A stretch of DNA of 56,838 nucleotides, taken from NCBI RefSeq assembly GCF_018343545.2, contig NZ_JAGYPE020000005.1:8961-65798 (forward strand). The letters run 5' to 3'. Position 1 is the stretch's first letter; each line of letters opens with the position of its first letter. The stretch is from Neobacillus citreus (GTDB taxonomy: Bacteria > Bacillota > Bacilli > Bacillales > Cytobacillaceae). This document shows positions 42,380-51,343 of this stretch, piece by piece. The notes beneath the pieces were generated by a model that saw only the letters and a program-made list of their open reading frames with translations, made no database searches and was not told where the DNA came from. The position numbers and the translations under genes were made by a program.

Positions 42380-42748
42380 TTTATATCTCCTCCTCAATTT
42401 GTTTCAAAAATAGTGTATGTGTCCCTATTTACAAAGGAATAGATATTTGCCTATTTGTAAACTTTTCTTCATTGTACTTTTATTAGCAAAAGTCTAGAAT
42501 TTTACTTTTTTCTTGTTACACGAAACAGGCCGGTTTGACAATAAAAAAAGCCACGTTGGGTCATTAAATAATTGTGTTTCTTCAGTATTCGCTATATTTT
42601 GGATAAGTGACCATAACTATTGCTCGTGGGGTCATTTTCAACCATCTAGATTGATGAATATCTCCCCTAAACTTTAAATAGATTAGAATTTTTATTTTAA
42701 TCGTGTTGTTATCGTTTTTTCCAGTAATTCCAATATTAAAAGTGTCAT
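42380..42748. other. Intergenic region, no gene seen
   Basis: AT-rich sequence with the promoter of the Gly/Tyr-rich gene at its left and the 3' side of the antiporter gene at its right. I find no terminator, repeat or small gene here. Confidence 0.5.
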
Positions 42749-44815
42749 TTAATCATCATAATCTTTCTTAAAGAGCAATTCCTTTGGGATCTCGGTACCC
42801 CGTGACCCACGAATGTCTGTTTCCTTCATTTCTGTTGGGTAGAACACGATGAAGTTTTCCAGATTCATTGAAGCAATTTTTTTCGGTAAAGCCTCCAGTT
42901 CCGGGTGCCATGCTACGGTTCCCCTTCTGGCACTTAATACAATCACAAGATCCGTTGATTTAACATTATTTAAATGATTTTTATAAAAGGAATTCCAGCT
43001 ATCGATGGATTCGAACTCGATTTTTACATTAGGGTGTACTTGCTGAGATGTCTTTTCATACATGTCTAAATCATCACGAATGACAAGACCCTTCGTTGTA
43101 GCACTGAGCTGTGAGGCAATGCTCTTCATAATGGATATGGAATCAGCAAAACCTGGTTTGTGCACGATATTATTGGGCAACAAAAGAATGACCCTTTCAA
43201 TCGTATTTAACGGTTGCTTGATAGTGGTTATAAGCAAGCGTTGATACGTATGTTCAAGGAAATTATCAATGACTCTCCCGAAGATTTTTCGGCCTCCTTC
43301 GCTTTTGCCATCCCACCCCACAATGATGGTTGTGATTCGTTCTTCCGTAGCGGCGCGTTCGATCCCTCTTCCAATATTATAATCCACCCGTGTCAACAGC
43401 TTAACAGCAACATCTGCCCCTGATGCATACATGACGGAGTGTTCAAGCATTCTTTCTGCTTGAGCTACTTCATTGTTTGCTTGTTTTAAGTCTTTTTGAA
43501 CGACTGATAATGGGTAAAGCGGCTCTTCTGTCTTTTTTGCGTTTTTTACGACAAATCCTAAATCCAACAGGGATTCCATTGTATCTGGATTTACCATCGG
43601 GATTAATATACGCTCAGGAAGTGTTTCATCCATTACCGATTCCTCTCGTGCAATGGCTAATTTCCTGCCATATTTTTCGCAGAAGTACGGGCCCATAATA
43701 CACGTAACTAAAATAATAATAATGACAGCATTTATGATTTGCTGGTCAAATAAACCAAGGCGATATCCAACAAGTGTTATGGCTAAGGTTGCTGCTGCAT
43801 GTGATGTAGAAAGCCCAAACATTACCTTCCTTTCCGCTGTGGAATAACCATATACTTTCCCTGTTGTCCAACTGGCAAACAGTTTACTGCCAATCGCTAC
43901 AATTGGGATTAACAAGGTTAGCAGGATCGCATCGGAGCTGGTTACAAGAACACGAAGATCCATTAACATACCCACGGATAATAAGAAGAAGGGAATAAAC
44001 AATGCATTTGCCGTAAATCTGATTCTGTTCATTAATGGACCATGATCATAAATGTATCGATTCAGGGCTAAACCGGCCAGGAATGCTCCAATAATTGGTT
44101 CCAAGCCCACAAATAATGATATCGCCCCGGCGACGAATAGAATGGCCAAGACGAAGTTAAATTCGATCGTTCCTTCATTATTGGAGCGTTTAAAGAACCA
44201 CTTTGTCAGGGAAGGGGTGATTAGGAGAACAACTACAGCAAAGAGCGTTGTTGCAATAATCAAGTACATCCAAAATCCAAAGTTTAAATGGCCTTCAGCT
44301 GCCCCTGTTATGACAGCAAGAAACAGCATAGCTAGACTATCTGTTAATAATGTACCGCCAATCACTGTTGTCACAGCTTTGTTTTTCGCAATGCCAAGCC
44401 GGCTTATGGCGGGATACCCTAAAGGCGTATGGGAGGAAAAAATGGTACCAAATAAAATGGCCGATAATATACTGAGATTCAGCCATAAACCCAATATGAC
44501 TCCAAGAATTAAAGGGATTGAAAACGTGAGTAAGCCAAATAAAATACTGCGATTTCTGTATCTTTTGAAACCATCTAGATCCAGCTCAAGTCCTGCTATA
44601 AACATGATAAACAACAATCCGACTGTTCCAAGCAATTCGATTGTTGAATCACGTGCCAATATTTCCAGCCCGTTTGGTCCGATAATAATTCCCGCGATAA
44701 TGGGACCGATAATTGCAGGCACTTTTAATTTTCCCATGAGTATAGGGAACAGCAGAAAAATTAACACAGCTAAACCAAAAATTAGAACTGGCTCCTTCAG
44801 TGGTATAGGCATCAT
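42749..44815 (-). CDS. CPA2 family cation:proton antiporter with UspA-like tail
   Basis: Protein of 688 residues. The first 390 form a Na+/H+ exchanger domain of about 12 helices, with FIAGLELDLDGFKRY near 73-87, GTLLTDSLAMLFLAV near 153-167 (Asp of the ion site) and EPIIGAFLAGLALNR near 238-252. The C-terminal 290 residues are soluble and look like two universal-stress-protein folds (ITTIIVGWDGKSEGG; later TDLVIVLSARRGTVAWHP), probably regulatory. There is no TrkA-N/KefC-type NAD domain. GGAGG precedes two adjacent ATGs. No operon partner. Confidence 0.88.
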   Translation of the reverse strand: MMPIPLKEPVLIFGLAVLIFLLFPILMGKLKVPAIIGPIIAGIIIGPNGLEILARDSTIELLGTVGLLFIMFIAGLELDLDGFKRYRNRSILFGLLTFSIPLILGVILGLWLNLSILSAILFGTIFSSHTPLGYPAISRLGIAKNKAVTTVIGGTLLTDSLAMLFLAVITGAAEGHLNFGFWMYLIIATTLFAVVVLLITPSLTKWFFKRSNNEGTIEFNFVLAILFVAGAISLFVGLEPIIGAFLAGLALNRYIYDHGPLMNRIRFTANALFIPFFLLSVGMLMDLRVLVTSSDAILLTLLIPIVAIGSKLFASWTTGKVYGYSTAERKVMFGLSTSHAAATLAITLVGYRLGLFDQQIINAVIIIILVTCIMGPYFCEKYGRKLAIAREESVMDETLPERILIPMVNPDTMESLLDLGFVVKNAKKTEEPLYPLSVVQKDLKQANNEVAQAERMLEHSVMYASGADVAVKLLTRVDYNIGRGIERAATEERITTIIVGWDGKSEGGRKIFGRVIDNFLEHTYQRLLITTIKQPLNTIERVILLLPNNIVHKPGFADSISIMKSIASQLSATTKGLVIRDDLDMYEKTSQQVHPNVKIEFESIDSWNSFYKNHLNNVKSTDLVIVLSARRGTVAWHPELEALPKKIASMNLENFIVFYPTEMKETDIRGSRGTEIPKELLFKKDYDD

Positions 44816-45017
44816 AAATCCTCCTCACTTTCGTCAAACCTCAACTGTTATGATCGGATATTTATAAACCTATTAGAAAAGCACTGGTATCATTCGTTAA
44901 AATTGTACAGCTAACTTTTTTAACTTTAAGATCACTTAATGGAACCGTTGCCGTATGTACAGATTATTAAGTGTAAAATTTCCTGAACAATTTTTACAAA
45001 ATTTACCCTGCCCGTCA

Positions 45018-45047
45018 CAAAAAAACCGGCATCCTAATGATGCCGGT
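45018..45047 (-). terminator. Terminator of the TRAP operon
   Basis: ACCGGCATC and GATGCCGGT form a 9-bp stem with a 5-nt loop and TTTTTTT after it on the minus strand, 14 bases past the dctM stop. Confidence 0.95.
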
Positions 45048-45060
45048 CAAGTACTGTTCC

Positions 45061-46341
45061 TTATTTTATATTCCCCGTATTAGTAAGGAATGTGACTATT
45101 TCTGGGAATAGCGCAAGCAGTCCGATGAATAATACCATGATTATCGCATATGAAAAAACACCTTTAACAATTTCTGACATAGAGGCAGATTTGTCTACTC
45201 CCTTTAATACGAATAAATTTAAACCGACAGGTGGTGTAATTAATGCTAATTCCATATTAACAACCAAAATAATAGCGAACCAGATTGGATCAAAACCTAA
45301 CGACGTAATAATTGGATATAAAATTGGAACAGTAATCACGATAATGGAAACCGTCTCCAAGAAACACCCTAGAATCAACAATACGATATTTATTAATATA
45401 AAAATGACCCAAGGGGAAACATCCCATGATGTAGCCATTTCAGTAATGGTTTGTGGGATTCTTAGAACAGTTAAAATAAAGCCTAGCAGCATAGCACCAA
45501 CAATAATGAAAAGAATCATTGCATTTGTTTGAACGGTTGAGAATAAGATTTCCTTCATATTTTTAAACGTTAAATTTCTATAAGCCAATCCAGCGACTAA
45601 TAAGCTAATGACTACCCCCACTGCAGCTGCTTCTGTTGGTGTAAACATGCCTGAATAAATACCGCCGATAATGATAACGGGCAGGATTAACCCCCATACA
45701 GCCTTTTTGGATGCCTCAAATCTTTCCGCCCATGTGGCTGCCTTTTCCTTAATATGTCTTGTCTGCCAGGAGGCAAAAATGGTGAAAAGTAATGTAAGGA
45801 TTAATCCAGGAACAATACCTGCAATGAAAAGTTTGCCTACAGATTCTCCAGTGATATTTCCATAAAGAATCATCGGAACGCTAGGCGGGATCAGAATCCC
45901 TAATGTACCGCCTGCGGCTACTAAACCTAAAACATATTTTTTCGTATAGCCTCGTTTAACCATTTCTGGAATAGCCACTGAACCAACGGTTATAGCGGTT
46001 GCCACACTTGAACCTGATATAGCAGCAAAAATGGCACAGCAGAAAATAGTTCCAATGGCAAGCCCGCCAGGTAAATGTCTGAACCATTTGCTTGCCATTT
46101 CATATAAATCTTTCCCTACACCGCAAACTAATAAAATCTGGCTCATTAATACATATAACGGAAGAGCCGTTAGCTCAAATGAATCTAATGCCTTATATGA
46201 AATAATCGGTATTTGATTGAAAGCTAGTGTTCCGCCATTAAAGAAATACATTCCGCCTATCGTAAGTAAACCTAGCGTAAAGGCAACGGGCAGACCAATT
46301 AATAGGAGAGTCCCCATTCCTCCAAGGAAAAATATATTCAT
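45061..46341 (-). CDS. dctM: TRAP transporter large permease (DctM)
   Basis: Membrane subunit of 426 residues with about twelve helices that carries the transport pathway of a sodium-driven TRAP importer. The N-terminal GLPVAFTLGLLTIGG and the later GGTLGILIPPSVPMILYG (near 146-163) and ALITPPVGLNLFVLKG are family signatures. Its start overlaps the DctQ stop by 4 bases. TRAP systems import organic acids such as C4-dicarboxylates or sialic acid. Last gene of the operon. Confidence 0.93.
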   Translation of the reverse strand: MNIFFLGGMGTLLLIGLPVAFTLGLLTIGGMYFFNGGTLAFNQIPIISYKALDSFELTALPLYVLMSQILLVCGVGKDLYEMASKWFRHLPGGLAIGTIFCCAIFAAISGSSVATAITVGSVAIPEMVKRGYTKKYVLGLVAAGGTLGILIPPSVPMILYGNITGESVGKLFIAGIVPGLILTLLFTIFASWQTRHIKEKAATWAERFEASKKAVWGLILPVIIIGGIYSGMFTPTEAAAVGVVISLLVAGLAYRNLTFKNMKEILFSTVQTNAMILFIIVGAMLLGFILTVLRIPQTITEMATSWDVSPWVIFILINIVLLILGCFLETVSIIVITVPILYPIITSLGFDPIWFAIILVVNMELALITPPVGLNLFVLKGVDKSASMSEIVKGVFSYAIIMVLFIGLLALFPEIVTFLTNTGNIK

Positions 46342-46856
46342 GCGTGAGTCTCTCCTTTCCGACTAAAACCATCAATGATTTGTAAAATAAATGCCAGGCA
46401 AAGCAATACCCCGCCGATAGGAAGCATCATTTCCGGTAAATACATCGGCACCCTTAATAATGATGAGGATGTTGTTCCAATTGTATAAGTCCCTTGTACA
46501 TGCAGGATCGCGTAAAATGTGAAAATGACACTAAAAAGGAGCCCTAAAAGATTGGAGATAACGTCCAAAATATTTTTTACTTTTAATGGCACCGCATTTG
46601 TTACAAGATCCACTGTAATATGTGAGAAGGTTCTTAACGCGTATCCGCTTCCGATAAAACAGCTTCCAATCAACGAATAAATGGATAATTCTGTCGCAAA
46701 TATCGTTGGGGAATTGAAAATAGCACGAGACACGATCTCATAAAAGATCATTCCTGTCATAAGCACTACGAATATGCCTGAAATGATTCCCCCAAGACGA
46801 ATGATTCTATCGATGAATTTATAAAGCGTCTTAAATAAATCCATTTTTGCCTCCAA
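46338..46856 (-). CDS. dctQ: TRAP transporter small permease (DctQ)
   Basis: Small membrane subunit of 172 residues with four helices and the typical end of helix 2 and GYALRTFSHITVDLV near 70-84. It complexes with DctM. The ATG at 46856 has weak upstream Shine-Dalgarno sequence; an ATG 4 codons later (MDLFKTLY) is also possible. It is separated from the binding-protein gene by a hairpin. Confidence 0.9.
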   Translation of the reverse strand: MEAKMDLFKTLYKFIDRIIRLGGIISGIFVVLMTGMIFYEIVSRAIFNSPTIFATELSIYSLIGSCFIGSGYALRTFSHITVDLVTNAVPLKVKNILDVISNLLGLLFSVIFTFYAILHVQGTYTIGTTSSSLLRVPMYLPEMMLPIGGVLLCLAFILQIIDGFSRKGETHA

Positions 46857-46886
46857 ACTATGTCAGAAACGACATTATTTAAAAAT

Positions 46887-46915
46887 TCACCCGGGAGACA
46901 TGTCCTCCCAGGTGA
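46887..46915 (-). terminator. Hairpin between dctP and dctQ
   Basis: TCACC-CGGGAG pairs with CTCCC-GGTGA around CATG, followed by ATTTTT on the minus strand. It lies 18 bases past the dctP stop. Such hairpins commonly lower expression of permeases relative to the binding protein, by partial termination or by protecting the upstream message. Confidence 0.75.
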
Positions 46916-46933
46916 TTATATAATTCTACTAAT

Positions 46934-47992
46934 TTAGTTTTGTTTTTCAGCAAGGTCTAGAAGTTCCTTACCAAGATCTCCGGCTTGTTTTTCGAAAATA
47001 TCATATACTGGTTTAGCCGCGTCCTTCCAAACTTTTAGATCTTCTTTAGGAACAACGTAAACTTCTACACCCTTCTTTTCTAGTTCTTTAGCAGTTCTCG
47101 CATCTTCAGCCTTTGCTTTTTCACGAATCGATTGTTCTGTTTCGGCGGCAGTTTCCTCAATTAACTTTTGTGTTTTGGCAGGAAGCTTATCCCAATAGCC
47201 TTTATTAACGGCTAAAATAAACTCCAAATATGCATAATTGTTAATGGTTAAATATTTAACCACTTCATCATATTTTCTTTGAAGCATCGCAGTTGTTCCA
47301 GATGTTGCACCATCAACTGTATTGCGCTGTAATGCCATATAAACTTCCCCAGCGCCCATAAACACTGGAGAAGCTCCATATGCTTTAATTAGTTCTGATG
47401 GAATTTCGCCAATACTTCTGATCTTTAAGCCTTTAAAATCTCCAGGCGATTTAAGCGGTCTAACATTATTAGCAAATTGAGCGTAACCATAGTCAGCAAA
47501 TAATAATACCTTTGCACCCTTTTGTTCCATAGCAGACTTTAGTTTGTTACCCATTTCACCTGAAAGTGCTTTACCAGCAGCGTCATAATCATGAAAAACA
47601 TAAGGGACGTCAAAGATTCCCATGGCAGGAACGGTCGAAGCCCAAAGTGTTGACGAGTTTAATCCCATCTCTACCCCGCCTGTCAGGATCGACTGGTTCA
47701 TTTCCTTATCACTTAACAACTGTCCAGCTGGATATACTTGCACTTTTACCTTACCGCCGGATTTTTCAGTAACCTTTTTTGCAAATTCTTCAATACCCAC
47801 AGAAATGTGATGGTCTTGAGGAAGATTGTACGCTAAACGAATGGTAGCTTCTTCGTACCCGTCTACGCCGCTGTTGCTTTCAGCTTTTTCCCCTTTTGCA
47901 GGAGCTGCTTGATTTGTTGCCTTTCCCCCACAAGCTGTCAAAATTCCCATTAATAAAATTAAGGCTAGAAAACTTGAAATTACCTTTTTCAT
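46934..47992 (-). CDS. dctP: TRAP transporter solute-binding lipoprotein (DctP)
   Basis: Extracellular receptor of 352 residues. The signal peptide ends in the lipobox LTACGG. Family positions are IRLAYNLPQDHHISVG near the start of the mature part, GLKIRSIGE near 150-165 (with the Arg that binds the carboxylate of the ligand) and GATSGTTAML. A carboxylate ligand is therefore likely. I start at ATG 47992 (MKKVISSFL), preceded by AAGGGATG, rather than 7 codons upstream. It is followed by the permease genes. Confidence 0.92.
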   Translation of the reverse strand: MKKVISSFLALILLMGILTACGGKATNQAAPAKGEKAESNSGVDGYEEATIRLAYNLPQDHHISVGIEEFAKKVTEKSGGKVKVQVYPAGQLLSDKEMNQSILTGGVEMGLNSSTLWASTVPAMGIFDVPYVFHDYDAAGKALSGEMGNKLKSAMEQKGAKVLLFADYGYAQFANNVRPLKSPGDFKGLKIRSIGEIPSELIKAYGASPVFMGAGEVYMALQRNTVDGATSGTTAMLQRKYDEVVKYLTINNYAYLEFILAVNKGYWDKLPAKTQKLIEETAAETEQSIREKAKAEDARTAKELEKKGVEVYVVPKEDLKVWKDAAKPVYDIFEKQAGDLGKELLDLAEKQN

Positions 47993-48080
47993 TTTACATC
48001 CCTTCCCTCTCAATATTTAAATATAAATCTCTCAAAATCCCCTGTTCTTCCTATCGTGTTCAGTTATTGTGTCCCTCTAT

Positions 48081-48983
48081 TTAGGATTGGCAACCTTTTA
48101 CTTTATGAAGATGACCCGTCAATTCCCGATTAGTATATGGTTTCAGTAATTCGATGCAAGCTAGAAGCTGCTCGAAGTCAATTCCCGTATCAATGCCCAT
48201 TTCATGCATCATGAAAACAAGATCCTCTGTTGCCGCATTACCAGCTGCACCAGGGGCAAATGGACACCCGCCAAGACCGCCGATCGAAGCATCAAACCGA
48301 GTGACCCCTGCTTCTAAGGCAGCCATAACATTTCCAAGTGCCAGGCCATATGTATCGTGAAAATGAGCAGAAATACTTGCTTTTGTTTTTAATGAAAGGG
48401 CAGCCTGAAATAACTCAAAGACCTGCTTTGGATTTGCTCTTCCAATGGTGTCGGCAAGAACAATTTCATCTGCACCGAGCATTTCTGCTTCCTCGACCAT
48501 TTTGAGAACCAGATCAGCATCTACTTTTCCCTCAAACGGGCACCAAAAAGCAGTTGCAATACTATAGCGGATAAAAATATCATTTGCTTTTGCTTTTTTG
48601 ATTACCGTTGCAAGATTAGTAATAGATTGCTCCCGGCTCATTTTTACATTTTTTAAATTAAAGCTGTCACTTGCACCTACTACCAGTGATAGTGAATGCA
48701 CATCGCTTTCTATCGCCCGGTCATATCCCTTCTCATTAGGAATCAGCGCCATATATTGAACGGAAGGGCTTTTTTCTATGCCGTTTAGAACTTCTTTTGC
48801 GTCCTTCATTTGCGGCACATATTTCGGATGAACGAAAGAAACTGCTTCCATCCGTTTGATTCCAGTTTTGCTAAGTGCATTGATTAGCTCTATTTTCTTT
48901 TCGGTCGGGATAAAATTAGATTCATTCTGAATCCCGTCCCTGGGTCCGACTTCAATTATTTCTACTTTATCCGGAAGATTCAT
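48081..48983 (-). CDS. mvaB: Hydroxymethylglutaryl-CoA lyase
   Basis: TIM-barrel lyase of 300 residues that cleaves HMG-CoA into acetoacetate and acetyl-CoA. It has the catalytic RD in IEVGPRDGIQNE near residues 9-20, the metal-binding HFHDTYGLALGN near 204-215 and the HMG-CoA lyase signature GGLGGCPFAPGAAGNAATEDL with its active-site cysteine. Start at ATG 48983 with GAGGGGGTG upstream. It sits between a class III CoA-transferase and a TRAP transporter, rather than with leucine-catabolism genes such as acyl-CoA dehydrogenases and carboxylases. Confidence 0.92.
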   Translation of the reverse strand: MNLPDKVEIIEVGPRDGIQNESNFIPTEKKIELINALSKTGIKRMEAVSFVHPKYVPQMKDAKEVLNGIEKSPSVQYMALIPNEKGYDRAIESDVHSLSLVVGASDSFNLKNVKMSREQSITNLATVIKKAKANDIFIRYSIATAFWCPFEGKVDADLVLKMVEEAEMLGADEIVLADTIGRANPKQVFELFQAALSLKTKASISAHFHDTYGLALGNVMAALEAGVTRFDASIGGLGGCPFAPGAAGNAATEDLVFMMHEMGIDTGIDFEQLLACIELLKPYTNRELTGHLHKVKGCQS

Positions 48984-49046
48984 AAGACACCCCCTCTTAT
49001 TTTTAGAAATTCCAAGCTTTTTCAATTGGATGGGATTGTTTTTCTC

Positions 49047-50246
49047 TTAAATAACCCCTTTTGCTTTTAGATCCTTTATTTGCTCTTCAGTCATGCCTAG
49101 CTTTCCGCCAAGAACATCATCGGTGTGCTGCCCCAATTCTGGTCCTGCCCACTGGATTTCACCAGGGGTTTCACTCATCTTTGGTACAATTCCGGGCATC
49201 TTCAACATGCCAAGACCATCAACGGCTACTTCCTGAATCATTTTCCTGGCTTGATAATGCGGGTCATTTACTATATCCTCCACAGAATAAATGGAACCCG
49301 CCGGGACCCCCGCTTTATCTAAACTTTCTTTTACTACCTCGAATGGCAAACTTTTCGTCCATTCTTCGATAAGACCGTCTAAGAATGCAGCATGTTCAGA
49401 TCGTTTGGCATTGTTTTCATAGCGCGGATCCTTAGCAATGTCCTCTCGTCCCATTGCATGCATAAGCCTTTTAAAAATGGCATCTCCATTCGCACCAATA
49501 ACGATATACGTTCCATCCGAACAAACATATGTATTCGATGGTGTAATCCCCGGCAGCATACTTCCCGATCTTTCCCGAATCAATCCTGCACGATCATATT
49601 CGGGAAGAATACTTTCCATTAAACTAAACACCGATTCATAGAGGGCAACGTCAATTACCTGCCCCTCACCCGTACCATTCACATCACGATGGTAAACCGC
49701 CATTAATGCACCGATCACCGCATAAAGCGATGACAAGGAATCTCCAAGACTTACACCTACTCGTACCGGCGGACGATCTGGATATCCCGTGATATAGCGA
49801 AGACCTCCCATTGCTTCCCCAATCGATCCAAACCCCGGTTTATCTTTGTATGGACCATCCTGTCCATACCCGGACACCCGAATCATAACCAGACCTGGGT
49901 TAATTTTTTTTAATTCCTCGTATCCGAGACCCCACTTTTCCAATGTTCCTGGGCGAAAGTTCTCTATTAAAATATCAATTTCTTTCACCAGTCCGCGTAT
50001 CAGCTCTTGTCCTTCATGGTGCTTCAGGTCAATGGTAATGGACTTTTTATTTCTGGATTGAACATACCACCATAGACTTGTACCGTTTTCCATAACCCGC
50101 CATTCTCGGATTGGATCACCCTTAGCGGGAGGTTCGACTTTTATAACCTCGGCACCAAATTCAGCTAACAACCGAGAGGCAAATGGACCTGCAATTAGCT
50201 GTCCCATTTCCAGCACTTTTAAGCCTTCCAACGCTTTTTTTCCCAT
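49047..50246 (-). CDS. Class III CoA-transferase (CaiB/BaiF family)
   Basis: Enzyme of 399 residues that moves CoA between carboxylic acids. N-terminal GLKVLEMGQLIAGPFASRLLAEFGAEVIKVEPP is the family signature, followed by NKKSITIDLKHHEGQ and ENFRPGTLEKWGLGYEEL. The conserved catalytic Asp lies in the SLGDSLSSLYAVIGAL block near residues 167-182. Family members activate oxalate, carnitine, citramalate, itaconate and 3-hydroxy-3-methylglutarate. The HMG-CoA lyase gene follows 63 bases downstream, so the product is likely its substrate. Confidence 0.9.
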   Translation of the reverse strand: MGKKALEGLKVLEMGQLIAGPFASRLLAEFGAEVIKVEPPAKGDPIREWRVMENGTSLWWYVQSRNKKSITIDLKHHEGQELIRGLVKEIDILIENFRPGTLEKWGLGYEELKKINPGLVMIRVSGYGQDGPYKDKPGFGSIGEAMGGLRYITGYPDRPPVRVGVSLGDSLSSLYAVIGALMAVYHRDVNGTGEGQVIDVALYESVFSLMESILPEYDRAGLIRERSGSMLPGITPSNTYVCSDGTYIVIGANGDAIFKRLMHAMGREDIAKDPRYENNAKRSEHAAFLDGLIEEWTKSLPFEVVKESLDKAGVPAGSIYSVEDIVNDPHYQARKMIQEVAVDGLGMLKMPGIVPKMSETPGEIQWAGPELGQHTDDVLGGKLGMTEEQIKDLKAKGVI

Positions 50247-50296
50247 ATGTATTCATCCCCCCATAGTCTCAATCTGTTTAAAGCTAAAGAAGATTT

Positions 50297-50941
50297 CTAC
50301 TTATAAAGTGATATAAGTGCCCTTAGGTCATGCTCAATGTGTTCAAGCATTACCTCTGCAGCTTTATCCCCATCCCTTTCTTTAAGTGCTGAAAGGATGC
50401 GTGAATGTTCTTCGATAGGGCTCTCATCCTGCATGGCTTCTCTCACCACACTGTTCCTTAGATAGGTCACTTTATCCCGAATCATATTTGTTAAGGAAAT
50501 TAGCTGGCGGTTACCGGATGCCTTTAGGATCATCTCATGAAATTTGATACTCAGTTCCACTACATGATTTTTATCCTGTTTTAACCATGCTGCTTTAGTT
50601 TCTTCAACGATCTTTTCAAGCACCTCTAATTCTGAGGATTCAATTTTTTGTGCAGCTAATTTAGCTGCGAGCGATTCCATTTGCTGCCGAACTTGATAAA
50701 TATCAATCATATCGGATGTTGAAGGGCTGAACACATGTATGGCGTTCCCCTGTTGCACAAGCAACTCATCTTGAATAAGGATTTTTAAAGCCTCACGCAC
50801 CGGTCCGCGGCTGGTACCGAATTCTTCCGCAAGTTTTGCTTCTACCAATCTATCACCAGGAATGTAGTCACCTTCCAATAAACGTTTCTTTAATATTTGA
50901 TAGATTTGGGTATTTAGTGTATCTCTAACAATCGATTCCAA
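50297..50941 (-). CDS. GntR family regulator with FCD domain (second)
   Basis: Repressor of about 214 residues. The winged helix is PGDRLVEAKLAEEFGTSRGPVREALKIL, followed by an FCD domain with the metal histidines in IKFHEMIL, EEHSRIL and MLEHIEHDL. TTG 50941 is the likely start, 8 bases after GGGGGG; the frame to 51025 has no binding site and would run into the promoter. It is the first gene of the CoA-transferase/lyase/TRAP block and should respond to its substrate or a CoA product. Confidence 0.85.
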   Translation of the reverse strand: MESIVRDTLNTQIYQILKKRLLEGDYIPGDRLVEAKLAEEFGTSRGPVREALKILIQDELLVQQGNAIHVFSPSTSDMIDIYQVRQQMESLAAKLAAQKIESSELEVLEKIVEETKAAWLKQDKNHVVELSIKFHEMILKASGNRQLISLTNMIRDKVTYLRNSVVREAMQDESPIEEHSRILSALKERDGDKAAEVMLEHIEHDLRALISLYK

Positions 50942-50996
50942 TGAAAGCGCCCCCCTTTCTAAACCACTTTGCAAGCGTTTTCTCAAACTATTTTTA

Positions 50997-51033
50997 ATAG
51001 TAAGACAATTTCGGTTAACTGTCAACGGTTAAC
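50997..51033 (-). promoter_or_regulatory. Promoter and operator of the GntR-CaiB-MvaB-TRAP block
   Basis: On the minus strand TTGACA (51025-51020) and TACTAT (51002-50997) are 17 bases apart, close to the sigma-A consensus. The -35 box is embedded in TTAACTGTCAACGGTTAA (51015-51032), an inverted repeat, and CGGTTAAC occurs twice 14 bp apart (51012, 51026). The region up to 51250 otherwise shows nothing. Confidence 0.75.
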
Positions 51034-51250
51034 AATCAGTATATTTAATATTTTCTGAATACAATTTTCAAAAAAATAGCCTACAAAAGTTGATAGAAAT
51101 ACCCCAAAAATCGGAAGCCGTGTTTACTAATGCCAGGAATGAGGAATATGTCTACATTTATAAAAATAAACGTAAATAATCCCCGTCCTGATTAAAGGTG
51201 GAGATCATTTGCGCTTATTCTTTAGCTTTTAATAAACCAATTGTTGCAAA

Positions 51251-51279
51251 TGATGCATAGGGACGGTTCTCTTGTCACA
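51251..51279 (+). repeat. Repeat left arm upstream of DUF3231 copy 4
   Basis: TGATGCATAGGGACGGTTCT followed by CTTGTCACAT. No right arm or interior. This is the last copy in the window; none is seen to the right. Confidence 0.85.
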
Positions 51280-51343
51280 TAAAAACTAGGAAAACATATC
51301 GCAACTGAAATTGGGAAATAATACATACATGGGAGGTGAAAAT

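Noticed and set aside
42046..42486. Open frames with HNP/HTIT repeats on the plus strand
   Set aside because: They are the complement of the Gly/Tyr-rich gene, whose minus-strand frame has a strong ribosome binding site.
44052..44867. 271-codon open frame on the plus strand
   Set aside because: It is antisense to the well-supported CPA2 antiporter gene, has no family resemblance and no binding site.
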